A stretch of 43,746 bases of DNA from Firmicutes bacterium AM31-12AC (GTDB lineage: Bacteria > Bacillota > Clostridia > Lachnospirales > Lachnospiraceae). Below are positions 16,835-24,735 of this stretch, piece after piece. A program made the translations under genes and the position numbers. Within the stretch, counting starts at the first letter, position 1, and every line of letters starts with the position of its first letter. The notes below the pieces were generated by a model. It had not been told where the DNA came from. It saw nothing but the letters and a program-made list of their open reading frames with translations, and did no database searches. The stretch spans positions 1 through 43,746 of the forward strand of contig QUJA01000022.1 of the NCBI GenBank assembly GCA_003480425.1, given 5' to 3'.

Positions 16835-17902
16835 ATGACAACGCTAACAATAGAAAAATTAAGAAAACAAATAGATAAAGCAGATAAAATAAGTATGGAA
16901 GCTGCAAAAGCGAGATGGATGTCCGTTGCAAAACCATTGTTCAGTCTTGGTAAACTGGAAGATGTAGTGGTACGTATGGCTGGAATGAAAAAGACAGCAG
17001 AATATCAGTTGGATAAAAAGGGATTGATCATTATGTGTGCGGATAACGGGGTGGTTGCAGAGGGCGTAACCCAGACCGGGCAGGAAGTGACAGCAATCGT
17101 AGCGGATAATTTTATGCATCATGCGGCAAGTACAAATATTATGGCCGATATAGCAGGCGTTGATTTAATACCGGTTGATATCGGAATGATCACAGATGTA
17201 AGCTCCATAACTGTTTCAGAAAAAAAGGTCAGATATGGTACAAAAAACTTTGCAGTAGAACCTGCTATGAGCAGAGAAGAAGTATGGAAAGCAATTCAGA
17301 TTGGTATTGATACAGTCAAAGAGTGTAAGCAAAAAGGCTATGATATTCTGGCAACTGGTGAAATGGGAATAGGAAATACAACTACAAGCAGTGCTGTTAC
17401 GGCAATATTATTGCAAAAACCAGTGGAGAAAGTAACTGGGAAAGGAGCTGGTCTTTCATCTGTTGGATTACAACGAAAGATTACTACGATTGAAACAGCA
17501 ATCAATAAATATAAACCTGATTCACAAAACATAATAGAGGTATTAGCTTGTGTAGGCGGCCTTGATATTGCCGGATTGACAGGAGTATGTCTTGGAGGTG
17601 CAATGTATCATGTACCAATTGTTTTAGATGGCTTTATTTCTACAACAGCTGCTTTATGTGCGGTGAAAATGATTCCGGAAACCAGGGATTATATAATTGC
17701 GTCACATGTTTCCAATGAACCTGCCGGACGAATGCTTCTTGAGGAGTTGAAATTATCTCCGTTTTTAGATTGTAATATGTGTTTGGGAGAAGGAAGCGGT
17801 GCAGTAGCAGCAATGCCTTTACTGGATATGGGCTTGCAGGTATATCGACAAATGGGAACATTTGCAGATATTAAAGTAGAACAATACGAGGTTTTGGAAT
17901 AG
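16835..17902 (+). CDS. cobT: Nicotinate-nucleotide:dimethylbenzimidazole phosphoribosyltransferase CobT
   Basis: A 355-residue enzyme that activates the lower-ligand base to alpha-ribazole phosphate for the nucleotide loop. MCADNGVVAEGVTQTGQEVT, GEMGIGNTTTSSAV and CLGEGSGAVAAMPLLD are family signatures; the Glu in the last motif corresponds to the catalytic base. No lower-ligand base synthesis gene (bzaA-F or bluB) lies in the window, so the natural base cannot be inferred. It is tightly packed between cbiA and cobS (2-bp gap). Confidence 0.96.
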   Translation: MTTLTIEKLRKQIDKADKISMEAAKARWMSVAKPLFSLGKLEDVVVRMAGMKKTAEYQLDKKGLIIMCADNGVVAEGVTQTGQEVTAIVADNFMHHAASTNIMADIAGVDLIPVDIGMITDVSSITVSEKKVRYGTKNFAVEPAMSREEVWKAIQIGIDTVKECKQKGYDILATGEMGIGNTTTSSAVTAILLQKPVEKVTGKGAGLSSVGLQRKITTIETAINKYKPDSQNIIEVLACVGGLDIAGLTGVCLGGAMYHVPIVLDGFISTTAALCAVKMIPETRDYIIASHVSNEPAGRMLLEELKLSPFLDCNMCLGEGSGAVAAMPLLDMGLQVYRQMGTFADIKVEQYEVLE

Positions 17903-17904
17903 GT

Positions 17905-18678
17905 ATGAAAAATTTGTTTGAATCAATGCTCATTGCATTTTCCATGTATTCTAAAATTCCGATGCCGAAGGTAGAATGGAATGATAAAAATATGAAATAT
18001 GCAATGTGCTTTTTCCCAGTGATTGGAGTTGTGATTGGTGTATGTGTGCAGATAATCGGTACATTACTTATAAAAAGTACATTTGGCAGTTTGTTTTTTT
18101 CTGTAATCATGACTTTACTGCCAATAATGATAACTGGAGGAATTCATCTTGATGGCTTTTTGGATACAATAGATGCACTTAGCTCCTGGGGGGATAAAGA
18201 AAAGAAACTACAAATATTGAAAGACTCGAATTCAGGTGCATTTGCAATTATTGGGATGGGATGTTATCTATTGTGTAATATTGCATTGTGGAGCGAAGCC
18301 AGTGTTGAGATGTTGCCATTGATTTCTTGTGGTTACGTGCTATCCAGAGCATTGAGCGGTTATTCTGTTGTAACATTTCAAACTGCAAAAAATAGCGGGT
18401 TAGCCAAAACCTTTCAAGATACGGCACAAAAAAATCGTGTTAAAATGACGATGTATTGCTGGATAGTGATAAGTACTGGCTGTATACTGGTATACAATTT
18501 TAAAAGTGCGATATCTCTGTTTGTGGCAGGAGCACTTTTCTTTCAATATTATAAACGCTTATGCAAGAAACAATTTGGAGGCATTACGGGAGATTTGGCA
18601 GGGTATTTTTTACAAGTCTTTGAATTGCTCATGTTGGGAGTAATTGTATTAGGAACAAGATTATATGCTTTAGTATGA
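17905..18678 (+). CDS. cobS: Adenosylcobinamide-GDP ribazoletransferase (cobalamin-5'-phosphate synthase) CobS
   Basis: A 257-residue integral membrane enzyme joining adenosylcobinamide-GDP to alpha-ribazole (phosphate). The signature GGIHLDGFLDTIDALSSWG, with its Asp residues for metal binding, and the following ILKDSNSGAFAIIG are clear; several hydrophobic segments cover the rest. CobS acts at the membrane together with CbiB. It starts 2 bp after cobT and its stop lies inside the segment preceding cobC. Confidence 0.95.
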   Translation: MKNLFESMLIAFSMYSKIPMPKVEWNDKNMKYAMCFFPVIGVVIGVCVQIIGTLLIKSTFGSLFFSVIMTLLPIMITGGIHLDGFLDTIDALSSWGDKEKKLQILKDSNSGAFAIIGMGCYLLCNIALWSEASVEMLPLISCGYVLSRALSGYSVVTFQTAKNSGLAKTFQDTAQKNRVKMTMYCWIVISTGCILVYNFKSAISLFVAGALFFQYYKRLCKKQFGGITGDLAGYFLQVFELLMLGVIVLGTRLYALV

Positions 18679-18689
18679 CAGGAGAAAAA

Positions 18690-19301
18690 ATGGAAATTTA
18701 TTTGATTCGTCATTTGAAGACAAAAGGAAATGTAGAACATAGATATATTGGAACAACCAATGAATCTTTGATAAAAAAAGAAGCACAGCTTGTTATAATT
18801 GAGCAAATGCAAAATAAATTAAAAAAATGTCAGTTACCGGATATGCTTATTTCAAGTCCATTAAAAAGATGTGTAGAAACCGCAAAAATATATTTTTCGG
18901 ATATTGCATTACAATTACAGCCTAAGCTTAAAGAAAGTGATTTTGGGTTATTTGAAAACAAAAATCATGAAGAATTACAAGCATTTCCGGAATATCAGGC
19001 ATGGCTGGAATCAAATGGGACTTTACCTTTTCCAAAAGGAGAAAGTCGTGAAAGCTTTTTAAAGCGATGCAGAGACGGATTTGAAGAATCCATATTTCAG
19101 GCGATAGAACAACATAAAAAATGTGTCTGTTTTGTTATTCATGGAGGTTCTATTATGGCTGTTCTTTCGCAATTTTCGGAACAAGCTTCTGAGTTTTACG
19201 ATTGGTTATTAAAAAATGGAGAAGGTTATCAGATGTATTTGGATGAAAAAGAGTGGAAAGAGGGGCGAAAGAAAGTGCTGAGGGGGATTAAAAAGCTATG
19301 A
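18690..19301 (+). CDS. cobC: Histidine phosphatase family protein, probable alpha-ribazole phosphatase CobC
   Basis: A 203-residue phosphoglycerate-mutase-like phosphatase expected to dephosphorylate alpha-ribazole-5'-phosphate or cobalamin-5'-phosphate. The active-site start is LIRHLKTKGN (the RHG of the family is RHL here, but Arg-His and the Thr are kept), with SSPLKRCVETAKIYF, ESDFGLFE, FPKGESRESF and VIHGGSIMAVL for the second His. I chose ATG 18690 because AGGAG lies 5 nt upstream; an alternative ATG at 18675 overlaps the cobS stop as ATGA but lacks a ribosome binding site. Position between cobS and cbiB supports CobC over an unrelated phosphatase. Confidence 0.87.
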   Translation: MEIYLIRHLKTKGNVEHRYIGTTNESLIKKEAQLVIIEQMQNKLKKCQLPDMLISSPLKRCVETAKIYFSDIALQLQPKLKESDFGLFENKNHEELQAFPEYQAWLESNGTLPFPKGESRESFLKRCRDGFEESIFQAIEQHKKCVCFVIHGGSIMAVLSQFSEQASEFYDWLLKNGEGYQMYLDEKEWKEGRKKVLRGIKKL

Positions 19302-20260
19302 TTTCATTGGCAGCCTGCATTGGAGGATTTTGTTTAGATTTTCTGTTTGGAGATCCGGTATGGTTGTACCATCCGGTTCGTATTATGGGTAATGTTATTT
19401 CATTACTGGAAAAAGCGGTCCGTAAAATAAGCCGAAATTCAAAATCCGGATTATTGATAGGTGGGGGATTGTTGTGGGGGCTAGTTATAATTTTATTTAC
19501 GGGAATCCCATATGGATTGTTAGAAATTTTGAAAAGCAAAAATAAAATTGCAGCATTTTTGCTGGAGATGTTCTGGTGTTATCAATTGCTTGCAGCTAAA
19601 TCGTTGAAAGCAGAAAGCATGAAAGTATATAAGAAATTGAAAGAGAGTGATTTAGAGGGAGCAAGAAAAGCGGTATCAATGATTGTTGGGCGAGACACAG
19701 CAAAGTTAGATTGTGAAGGAGTAACAAAAGCAACTGTTGAAACAATAGCAGAAAACACATCTGATGGCGTGATTGCTCCCCTCTTTTATATGTTAATAGG
19801 CGGTGCCCCTCTTGGAATGTTATATAAAGCAATCAACACAATGGATTCGATGCTGGGCTATAAAGATGAAAAATATTTATATATAGGAAGAATAGCAGCA
19901 AAAATGGATGATGTTGTAAACTATATTCCGGCTCGAATTTCGGCAATTATGATGGTTTTGGCAGCATTTTTATGCGGATTAGATTGGAAAAACGGATGGA
20001 AAATCTTTTTAAGAGATCGTTACAATCACAGTAGTCCGAATTCGGCACAAACAGAAGCAGTATGTGCGGGAGCGTTGGATATACAATTGGCCGGTGATGC
20101 GTGGTATTTTGGAAAGTTATATAAAAAACCATATATTGGGGAACCAATTCGTTCAATACGTATTGAGGATATTTGTCAAACAAATCGTTTGATGTATGTT
20201 ACAGCAATTGTTACAATGATAATATTCGGAACAATTAAATTATTATTCTATATAATCTAG
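19298..20260 (+). CDS. cbiB: Adenosylcobinamide-phosphate synthase CbiB
   Basis: A 320-residue membrane protein that attaches (R)-1-amino-2-propanol O-2-phosphate to adenosylcobyric acid. FGDPVWLYHPVRIMG near the N-terminus, VGRDTAKLDCEGVTKATVET, ENTSDGVIAPLFYMLIGG and MDSMLGYKDEKY are the standard CbiB motifs, and RDRYNHSSPNSAQTEAVCAG follows. The start overlaps the cobC stop as ATGA. It is the last gene of the first tightly coupled block; a 67-bp gap with a palindrome follows before cobD. Confidence 0.96.
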   Translation: MISLAACIGGFCLDFLFGDPVWLYHPVRIMGNVISLLEKAVRKISRNSKSGLLIGGGLLWGLVIILFTGIPYGLLEILKSKNKIAAFLLEMFWCYQLLAAKSLKAESMKVYKKLKESDLEGARKAVSMIVGRDTAKLDCEGVTKATVETIAENTSDGVIAPLFYMLIGGAPLGMLYKAINTMDSMLGYKDEKYLYIGRIAAKMDDVVNYIPARISAIMMVLAAFLCGLDWKNGWKIFLRDRYNHSSPNSAQTEAVCAGALDIQLAGDAWYFGKLYKKPYIGEPIRSIRIEDICQTNRLMYVTAIVTMIIFGTIKLLFYII

Positions 20261-20261
20261 A

Positions 20262-20300
20262 GTATAATTGCATAAAAGATGGTTGTATACAATTATACAA
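20262..20300. promoter_or_regulatory. Palindromic operator-like element upstream of cobD
   Basis: TTGTATA-CAAT-TATACAA (20283-20300) is a perfect inverted repeat with 7-bp arms. It overlaps a second inverted pair, GTATAATTG (20262-20270) with CAATTATAC (20290-20298). The element fills the only real gap inside the first two-thirds of the cobalamin cluster. Such palindromes are typical of GntR- or MarR-type repressor sites, but no regulator gene is in the window. Confidence 0.5.
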
Positions 20301-20327
20301 AAGAAGACAAGCTAAGAGGAAATAAAA

Positions 20328-21398
20328 ATGCGATATGTACACGGAGGAGACATTTACAACTATAAAGAATATGATAAAATATTGGATTTTTCAACGAATA
20401 TTAATCCATTTGGTGCTAGTAAAAATGTAATTGCAGCTGCACAAAGTGCTTTAAAAGAGATTCATCATTATCCGGACAACAAGTGCCGTGCATTGGTTAG
20501 AAAGATAGCAGATTATTTGGAATTGCCAGAGTCATATATACTGTGTGGAAATGGGGCTGCAGATTTAATCTTTTCCTATGTACTCGCAGAAAAACCAAAA
20601 AAGGCATTAGTTACAGCACCAACATTTTCAGAATATGAGCAGGCACTACGAACAGTTGAGTGTGATGTACAGCATGTATACTTGTATGCAGAGGATGGTT
20701 TTGAAGTAAACGAGAACATTCTTTTGAATTTGACTTCGGATTTAGATGTTGTATTTTTATGCTCTCCAAATAATCCGACCGGGAAAAAAATTCCTAAAAA
20801 TTTACTAATGCGGATATTAGAAAAATGCGTAAAATTCCGGATTCGTTTGATATTAGATGAATGTTTTTATGAATTTTTAGAAAATCCCAAAGAATCAACT
20901 ATGCAAGCAGAGGTAAAAAATTATTCTCAATTAATTATTTTACGTGCATTTACTAAAATGCATGCAATACCCGGACTAAGATTAGGATACATATTGTGCA
21001 GTGATAATTCTCTGTTGGAAAGAATACAGAGGGTACGTCAACCCTGGAGTGTATCGACAGTAGCTCAAGCGGCAGGACTTGCTGCAATTGAGGATGAAGA
21101 ACGTGTTGAAAAAACCAGACAATATATTACAAAAGAGCGTAAAAGAATGGAATTAGAGTTAGAATCCATTGGAATATCCTATATTCAATCGGACGCAAAT
21201 TACATTTTAATATATTATGAAGGAAAAGAGTCTTTGTATGAAAAATTGCTTGAAAAAAATATCTTGATCCGTGACTGTCAGAATTATATCGGATTAAAAA
21301 AAGGGTATTATCGAATAGCAATAAAAAGAAAAGAAGAAAATGATCGATTACTAACAGCTTTAAGAGAAGAGGTAGAGAAATGGCAAAACCTATTATGA
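20328..21398 (+). CDS. cobD: L-threonine-O-3-phosphate decarboxylase CobD
   Basis: A 356-residue PLP enzyme of the aminotransferase class I/II fold that makes (R)-1-amino-2-propanol O-2-phosphate, the aminopropanol linker of cobalamin. HGGDIYNY and DFSTNINPFG at the N-terminus are typical of CobD; FLCSPNNPTGKKIP is the PLP-ring contact region, and RAFTKMHAIPGLRLGY contains the Schiff-base Lys. HisC is the main alternative, but the N-terminal motif and the location favour CobD. GAGGAAAT precedes the start. The 3' end overlaps cbiP by 19 nt. Confidence 0.93.
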   Translation: MRYVHGGDIYNYKEYDKILDFSTNINPFGASKNVIAAAQSALKEIHHYPDNKCRALVRKIADYLELPESYILCGNGAADLIFSYVLAEKPKKALVTAPTFSEYEQALRTVECDVQHVYLYAEDGFEVNENILLNLTSDLDVVFLCSPNNPTGKKIPKNLLMRILEKCVKFRIRLILDECFYEFLENPKESTMQAEVKNYSQLIILRAFTKMHAIPGLRLGYILCSDNSLLERIQRVRQPWSVSTVAQAAGLAAIEDEERVEKTRQYITKERKRMELELESIGISYIQSDANYILIYYEGKESLYEKLLEKNILIRDCQNYIGLKKGYYRIAIKRKEENDRLLTALREEVEKWQNLL

Positions 21399-22879
21399 TA
21401 CAAGGAACGATGTCGAATGCAGGAAAAAGTATTCTTGCAGGAGGATTATGCAGAGTGTTTGCACAGGATGGATATAAAGTGGCTCCGTTTAAATCACAAA
21501 ATATGGCTTTGAACTCGTATATTACAGAAGAAGGTCTTGAAATGGGAAGAGCACAGGTGATGCAGGCTGAAGCGGCTGGGATTAAGCCCTCTGTTTTGAT
21601 GAATCCGATTTTATTGAAACCTTCCAGTGACACAGGCTCTCAGGTTATCATAAATGGAGAAGTGATGGGGAATATGTCTGCTATAGAATATTACCGCCAT
21701 AAAAAAGAATATGTTCCTGCAATTATGCAGGCCTATGAGCAACTCAACAAAGAATATGATATTATCGTGATTGAAGGGGCAGGAAGTCCGGCAGAAATAA
21801 ACTTAAAACAAGAAGATATTGTAAATATGGGAATGGCAAAGCTTGCAGATGCGCCGGTAATATTAGTTGGAGACATTGACCGTGGAGGTGTTTTTGCACA
21901 GATTGTTGGAACTATTGAACTTCTGGAAAAAGAAGAACAAGATCGAATTGTAGGGACTGTTATCAATAAATTCCGCGGAGATAAAAAAATATTAGATCCA
22001 GGATTAAAAATGTTAGAAGACAGAACAAATAAACCGGTACTCGGGGTAATTCCATATTTTCATTTAGATATTGATGAAGAAGACAGTCTGTCAGAAAGAA
22101 TCCAGAATAAAAAAGAGGTGTCGTTAATTGACATTGCAGTAATCCGTTTTCCAAGGTTATCAAACTTTACAGATATGATGGCTTTAGAATGTATGGATAT
22201 GGTTTCTGTCCGTTATGTAAATAGTGCGGCAGAATTTGGGAACCCGGATGCAGTAATTCTTCCAGGAAGTAAAAATACAATGGAAGACATTTTATGGATG
22301 CGACAAAATGGCCTTGAGATGAAAATCCAGAAACATGCAAAGCATGACAAATTGGTATTTGGTATTTGTGGAGGCTACCAGATGCTTGGAGAAGAAATAG
22401 AAGATCCAAACGGGGTTGAGAAAGCCGGAAAACTCAGAGGACTTGGATTGCTTCCGACAAAAACGGTATTTCAAAAAGAAAAGAAAAGAACTCGTGTGAA
22501 AGGAACATTTCAAGAAGTTCCCGGAATGCTTTCAGAATTAAAAGGAATTGAAATTGAAGGATATGAAATTCATATGGGAAAAACGAGTTATTTGAATGAT
22601 ACACATGGTATTTTGAAATTAAATGATATCGTGCAGAATACTGAAATAATAGATGGGGCTGCAAAAGGAACAGTATATGGAAGTTATGTACATGGGATTT
22701 TTGACAAACCAGAAGTTGCAAGGCAACTTATCATTGCATTATTGAAACAAAAAGGATTAAATATCAATGAAGTAGAGGCTGTGGATATGTCTGCATATAA
22801 AGAAGAGCAGTATGATAAACTTGCAGCTATTATTCGTGAAAATCTGGATATGAGTGCAATATATAAGATTTTTAAATAA
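21380..22879 (+). CDS. cbiP: Cobyric acid synthase CbiP
   Basis: A 499-residue glutamine-dependent amidase that amidates the b, d, e and g carboxylates of adenosylcobyrinate diamide. The N-terminal dethiobiotin-synthetase-like ATP site is IQGTMSNAGKSILAGGLCR, followed by FKSQNMALNSY and GAGSPAEINL. The C-terminal glutamine amidotransferase domain has PGSKNTMEDI, the nucleophile Cys in FGICGGYQMLG (about residue 330) and YEIHMGKT plus GSYVHGIFD. Length is normal. It overlaps cobD by 19 nt, implying coupling. Confidence 0.97.
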   Translation: MAKPIMIQGTMSNAGKSILAGGLCRVFAQDGYKVAPFKSQNMALNSYITEEGLEMGRAQVMQAEAAGIKPSVLMNPILLKPSSDTGSQVIINGEVMGNMSAIEYYRHKKEYVPAIMQAYEQLNKEYDIIVIEGAGSPAEINLKQEDIVNMGMAKLADAPVILVGDIDRGGVFAQIVGTIELLEKEEQDRIVGTVINKFRGDKKILDPGLKMLEDRTNKPVLGVIPYFHLDIDEEDSLSERIQNKKEVSLIDIAVIRFPRLSNFTDMMALECMDMVSVRYVNSAAEFGNPDAVILPGSKNTMEDILWMRQNGLEMKIQKHAKHDKLVFGICGGYQMLGEEIEDPNGVEKAGKLRGLGLLPTKTVFQKEKKRTRVKGTFQEVPGMLSELKGIEIEGYEIHMGKTSYLNDTHGILKLNDIVQNTEIIDGAAKGTVYGSYVHGIFDKPEVARQLIIALLKQKGLNINEVEAVDMSAYKEEQYDKLAAIIRENLDMSAIYKIFK

Positions 22880-22951
22880 AAAATAATATTATGAAAATAG
22901 TGAAATCATACTAATAGATGGAATTATCAAATAAATCAGGAGCAAAATGTT

Positions 22952-23956
22952 ATGTTATACCTTATAACAGGAGGAAGTGGAAGCGGAAAATCAGAATATG
23001 CAGAAAACAAACTTTGTGAATTAAGTAAAAAAACAAACAGTTCGAAAGTTTATCTTGCTACAATGATTCCATATGGAAGGGAAACCGAAGAAAAAATAAA
23101 CAGACATAGACAAATGAGAGCAAAGAAAAATTTCCAGACGGAAGAAGGTTTTACAAATTTGTCAGAATTTGTTAAGAATATGAAACTTCAAAAAAACTCG
23201 GATAAAAAAGAAGTTGTGCTATTAGAATGTATGTCAAATCTTGTTGCAAATGAGTTGTTTGATGAAACAGGTGTAAATACAATTTTAAAAAAACAGTATC
23301 CTGCATTATCTAATAACGAAGTAGTTGAAAAACTCACGGATTACATTTTAAATGGCGTGGAAAAGTTAAACGATATTTACGAAAATATTGTTATTGTAAC
23401 AAATGAAGTTTTTTCGGAATCGACAGTTTATTCAAATGAAATGCGGATGTATAAGCAGGTTTTAGGAAAAGTAAATTGCGAACTGGCTAAAGCAGCAGTA
23501 GAAGTAGAAGAAGTAATATATGGACAGGCAGTTTTATATAAAAATGAAAAGGTGAAGTGTATGAACAAAAAAGCAGGATTGCATTTAATTATTGGTGGTG
23601 CATATCAAGGAAAACTAGAATATGCAAGAAAACTTTATCCTCAAATACAATGGGCAGACGGAGAAATAGATTCTTTTGAAAAAATTCAAAACGCAATTGG
23701 AATTTATCACTTTGAAATTTATATAAAACGAATTTTAAAGAATGAGAAATTAGATATCAAAGAAATAATAGAACAAATTTTTGCGAAAGATATACAAAAA
23801 GTAATAATTTGTGACGAAGTTGGATATGGGCTTGTGCCGGTGGATTCGTTTGAACGTTATTATAGAGAACAGGTTGGAAGAATCTGTACCACTCTTGCAA
23901 AACAGGCAGACAAAGTAACGCGAGTAGTTTGTGGTATTGGCGAAAAGCTGAAATGA
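22952..23956 (+). CDS. cobU: Double-domain CobU: adenosylcobinamide kinase / adenosylcobinamide-phosphate guanylyltransferase
   Basis: A 334-residue protein, almost twice the usual CobU length of about 180. Domain 1 (residues 1 to about 195) has the P-loop TGGSGSGKS (6-14), the His of RHRQMR (about 52) corresponding to the guanylylated His of CobU, LLECMSNLVANELF and VTNEVFSEST. Domain 2 (about 204-334) starts again with a P-loop-like IIGGAYQGKLEYA in which the Ser/Thr after Lys is Leu, and ends with ICDEVGYGLVPVDSFERYYR, a much better copy of the CobU C-terminal motif than domain 1 has. The protein phosphorylates and then guanylylates adenosylcobinamide. AGGAG lies 9 nt before the ATG. An in-frame ATG (23561) with AAAGGTG upstream begins domain 2. 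Confidence 0.9.
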   Translation: MLYLITGGSGSGKSEYAENKLCELSKKTNSSKVYLATMIPYGRETEEKINRHRQMRAKKNFQTEEGFTNLSEFVKNMKLQKNSDKKEVVLLECMSNLVANELFDETGVNTILKKQYPALSNNEVVEKLTDYILNGVEKLNDIYENIVIVTNEVFSESTVYSNEMRMYKQVLGKVNCELAKAAVEVEEVIYGQAVLYKNEKVKCMNKKAGLHLIIGGAYQGKLEYARKLYPQIQWADGEIDSFEKIQNAIGIYHFEIYIKRILKNEKLDIKEIIEQIFAKDIQKVIICDEVGYGLVPVDSFERYYREQVGRICTTLAKQADKVTRVVCGIGEKLK

Positions 23957-23979
23957 TCAGAAAGAAAACAGGTGAAAAA

Positions 23980-24621
23980 ATGGCTATAGAACTAGAACAG
24001 GTACTACCAAAAGATATTGAAAGAAGAAGTTTTGAGATTATCACAGAAGAACTTGGAGATACACAATTGATTCCTGGAACAGAACCAATCGTGAAACGAT
24101 GCATTCACACAAGTGCGGATTTTGATTATGCGAAAAATTTAGTTTTTTCAAAGGATGCTGTTCAAAAAGCGTTAGATGCAATCCGACAGGGCGCATCCAT
24201 AGTAACAGATACACAGATGGGAAAATCGGGGATCAACAAAAAACGACTTGCAAAATATGGTGGAGAAGTATTTTGCTTTATGTCGGATGAAGACGTTGCA
24301 ATGCAGGCAAAAACGAACGGTACTACGAGAGCTGTTGCAAGTATGGAAAAGGCAGCAAAGCTTAATAAAAAGTTGATATATGCGATTGGGAATGCACCTA
24401 CAGCACTGATACATTTGTATGAACAGGTCGAAAAAGGAATCGTTGATCCCGAACTGATTATTGGTGTTCCGGTTGGTTTTGTAAATGTAGTTCAATCGAA
24501 AGAGTTAATCTTAAAATTAGAAGATACGCCTTATATTATTGCCAGAGGAAGAAAAGGTGGAAGTAATATTGCAGCATGTATTTGTAATGCACTTATTTAT
24601 ATGTTAGATGAAGATTTGTGA
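23980..24621 (+). CDS. cbiC: Cobalt-precorrin-8 methylmutase CbiC
   Basis: A protein of about 213 residues that moves the C11 methyl to C12, giving the cobyrinic acid skeleton. Motifs in order are LPKDIERRSFEIITEEL, KRCIHTSADFDYAKNL with the catalytic His, GASIVTDTQMGKSGI, GNAPTALIHLYE and PVGFVNVVQSKE. I prefer ATG 23980 because AGGTG lies 5 nt upstream; an in-frame ATG at 23953 overlaps the cobU stop (ATGA) and would add nine residues. It is the last cobalamin gene, oddly distant from the other ring-methylation genes. Confidence 0.95.
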   Translation: MAIELEQVLPKDIERRSFEIITEELGDTQLIPGTEPIVKRCIHTSADFDYAKNLVFSKDAVQKALDAIRQGASIVTDTQMGKSGINKKRLAKYGGEVFCFMSDEDVAMQAKTNGTTRAVASMEKAAKLNKKLIYAIGNAPTALIHLYEQVEKGIVDPELIIGVPVGFVNVVQSKELILKLEDTPYIIARGRKGGSNIAACICNALIYMLDEDL

Positions 24622-24662
24622 GATAAAGCAAAAAACAGATAAGATTAGCTGAAAAATTCTAC

Positions 24663-24691
24663 TTGTTAGAATATGGTATAAGTGATATGAT
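24663..24691 (+). promoter_or_regulatory. Probable sigma-A promoter of the folate operon
   Basis: TTGTTA (24663-24668), a 17-bp spacer and TATGAT (24686-24691), about 45 bp upstream of the folC GTG start, in the 114-bp gap after cbiC. No clear terminator separates cbiC from it, so read-through from the cobalamin genes is possible. Confidence 0.6.
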
Positions 24692-24735
24692 GAACAACAG
24701 CGAAAGCAATCATAAATTGAAAGGAAACAAGAAAC

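Noticed and set aside
20262..20300. Cobalamin riboswitch upstream of cobD
   Set aside because: The gap is only 67 bp, far too short for the aptamer, and shows a simple palindrome instead.
22947..22967. ATG five bases before the cobU start, opening a six-codon frame
   Set aside because: It stops almost at once and has worse spacing from AGGAG than ATG 22952; treated as chance.
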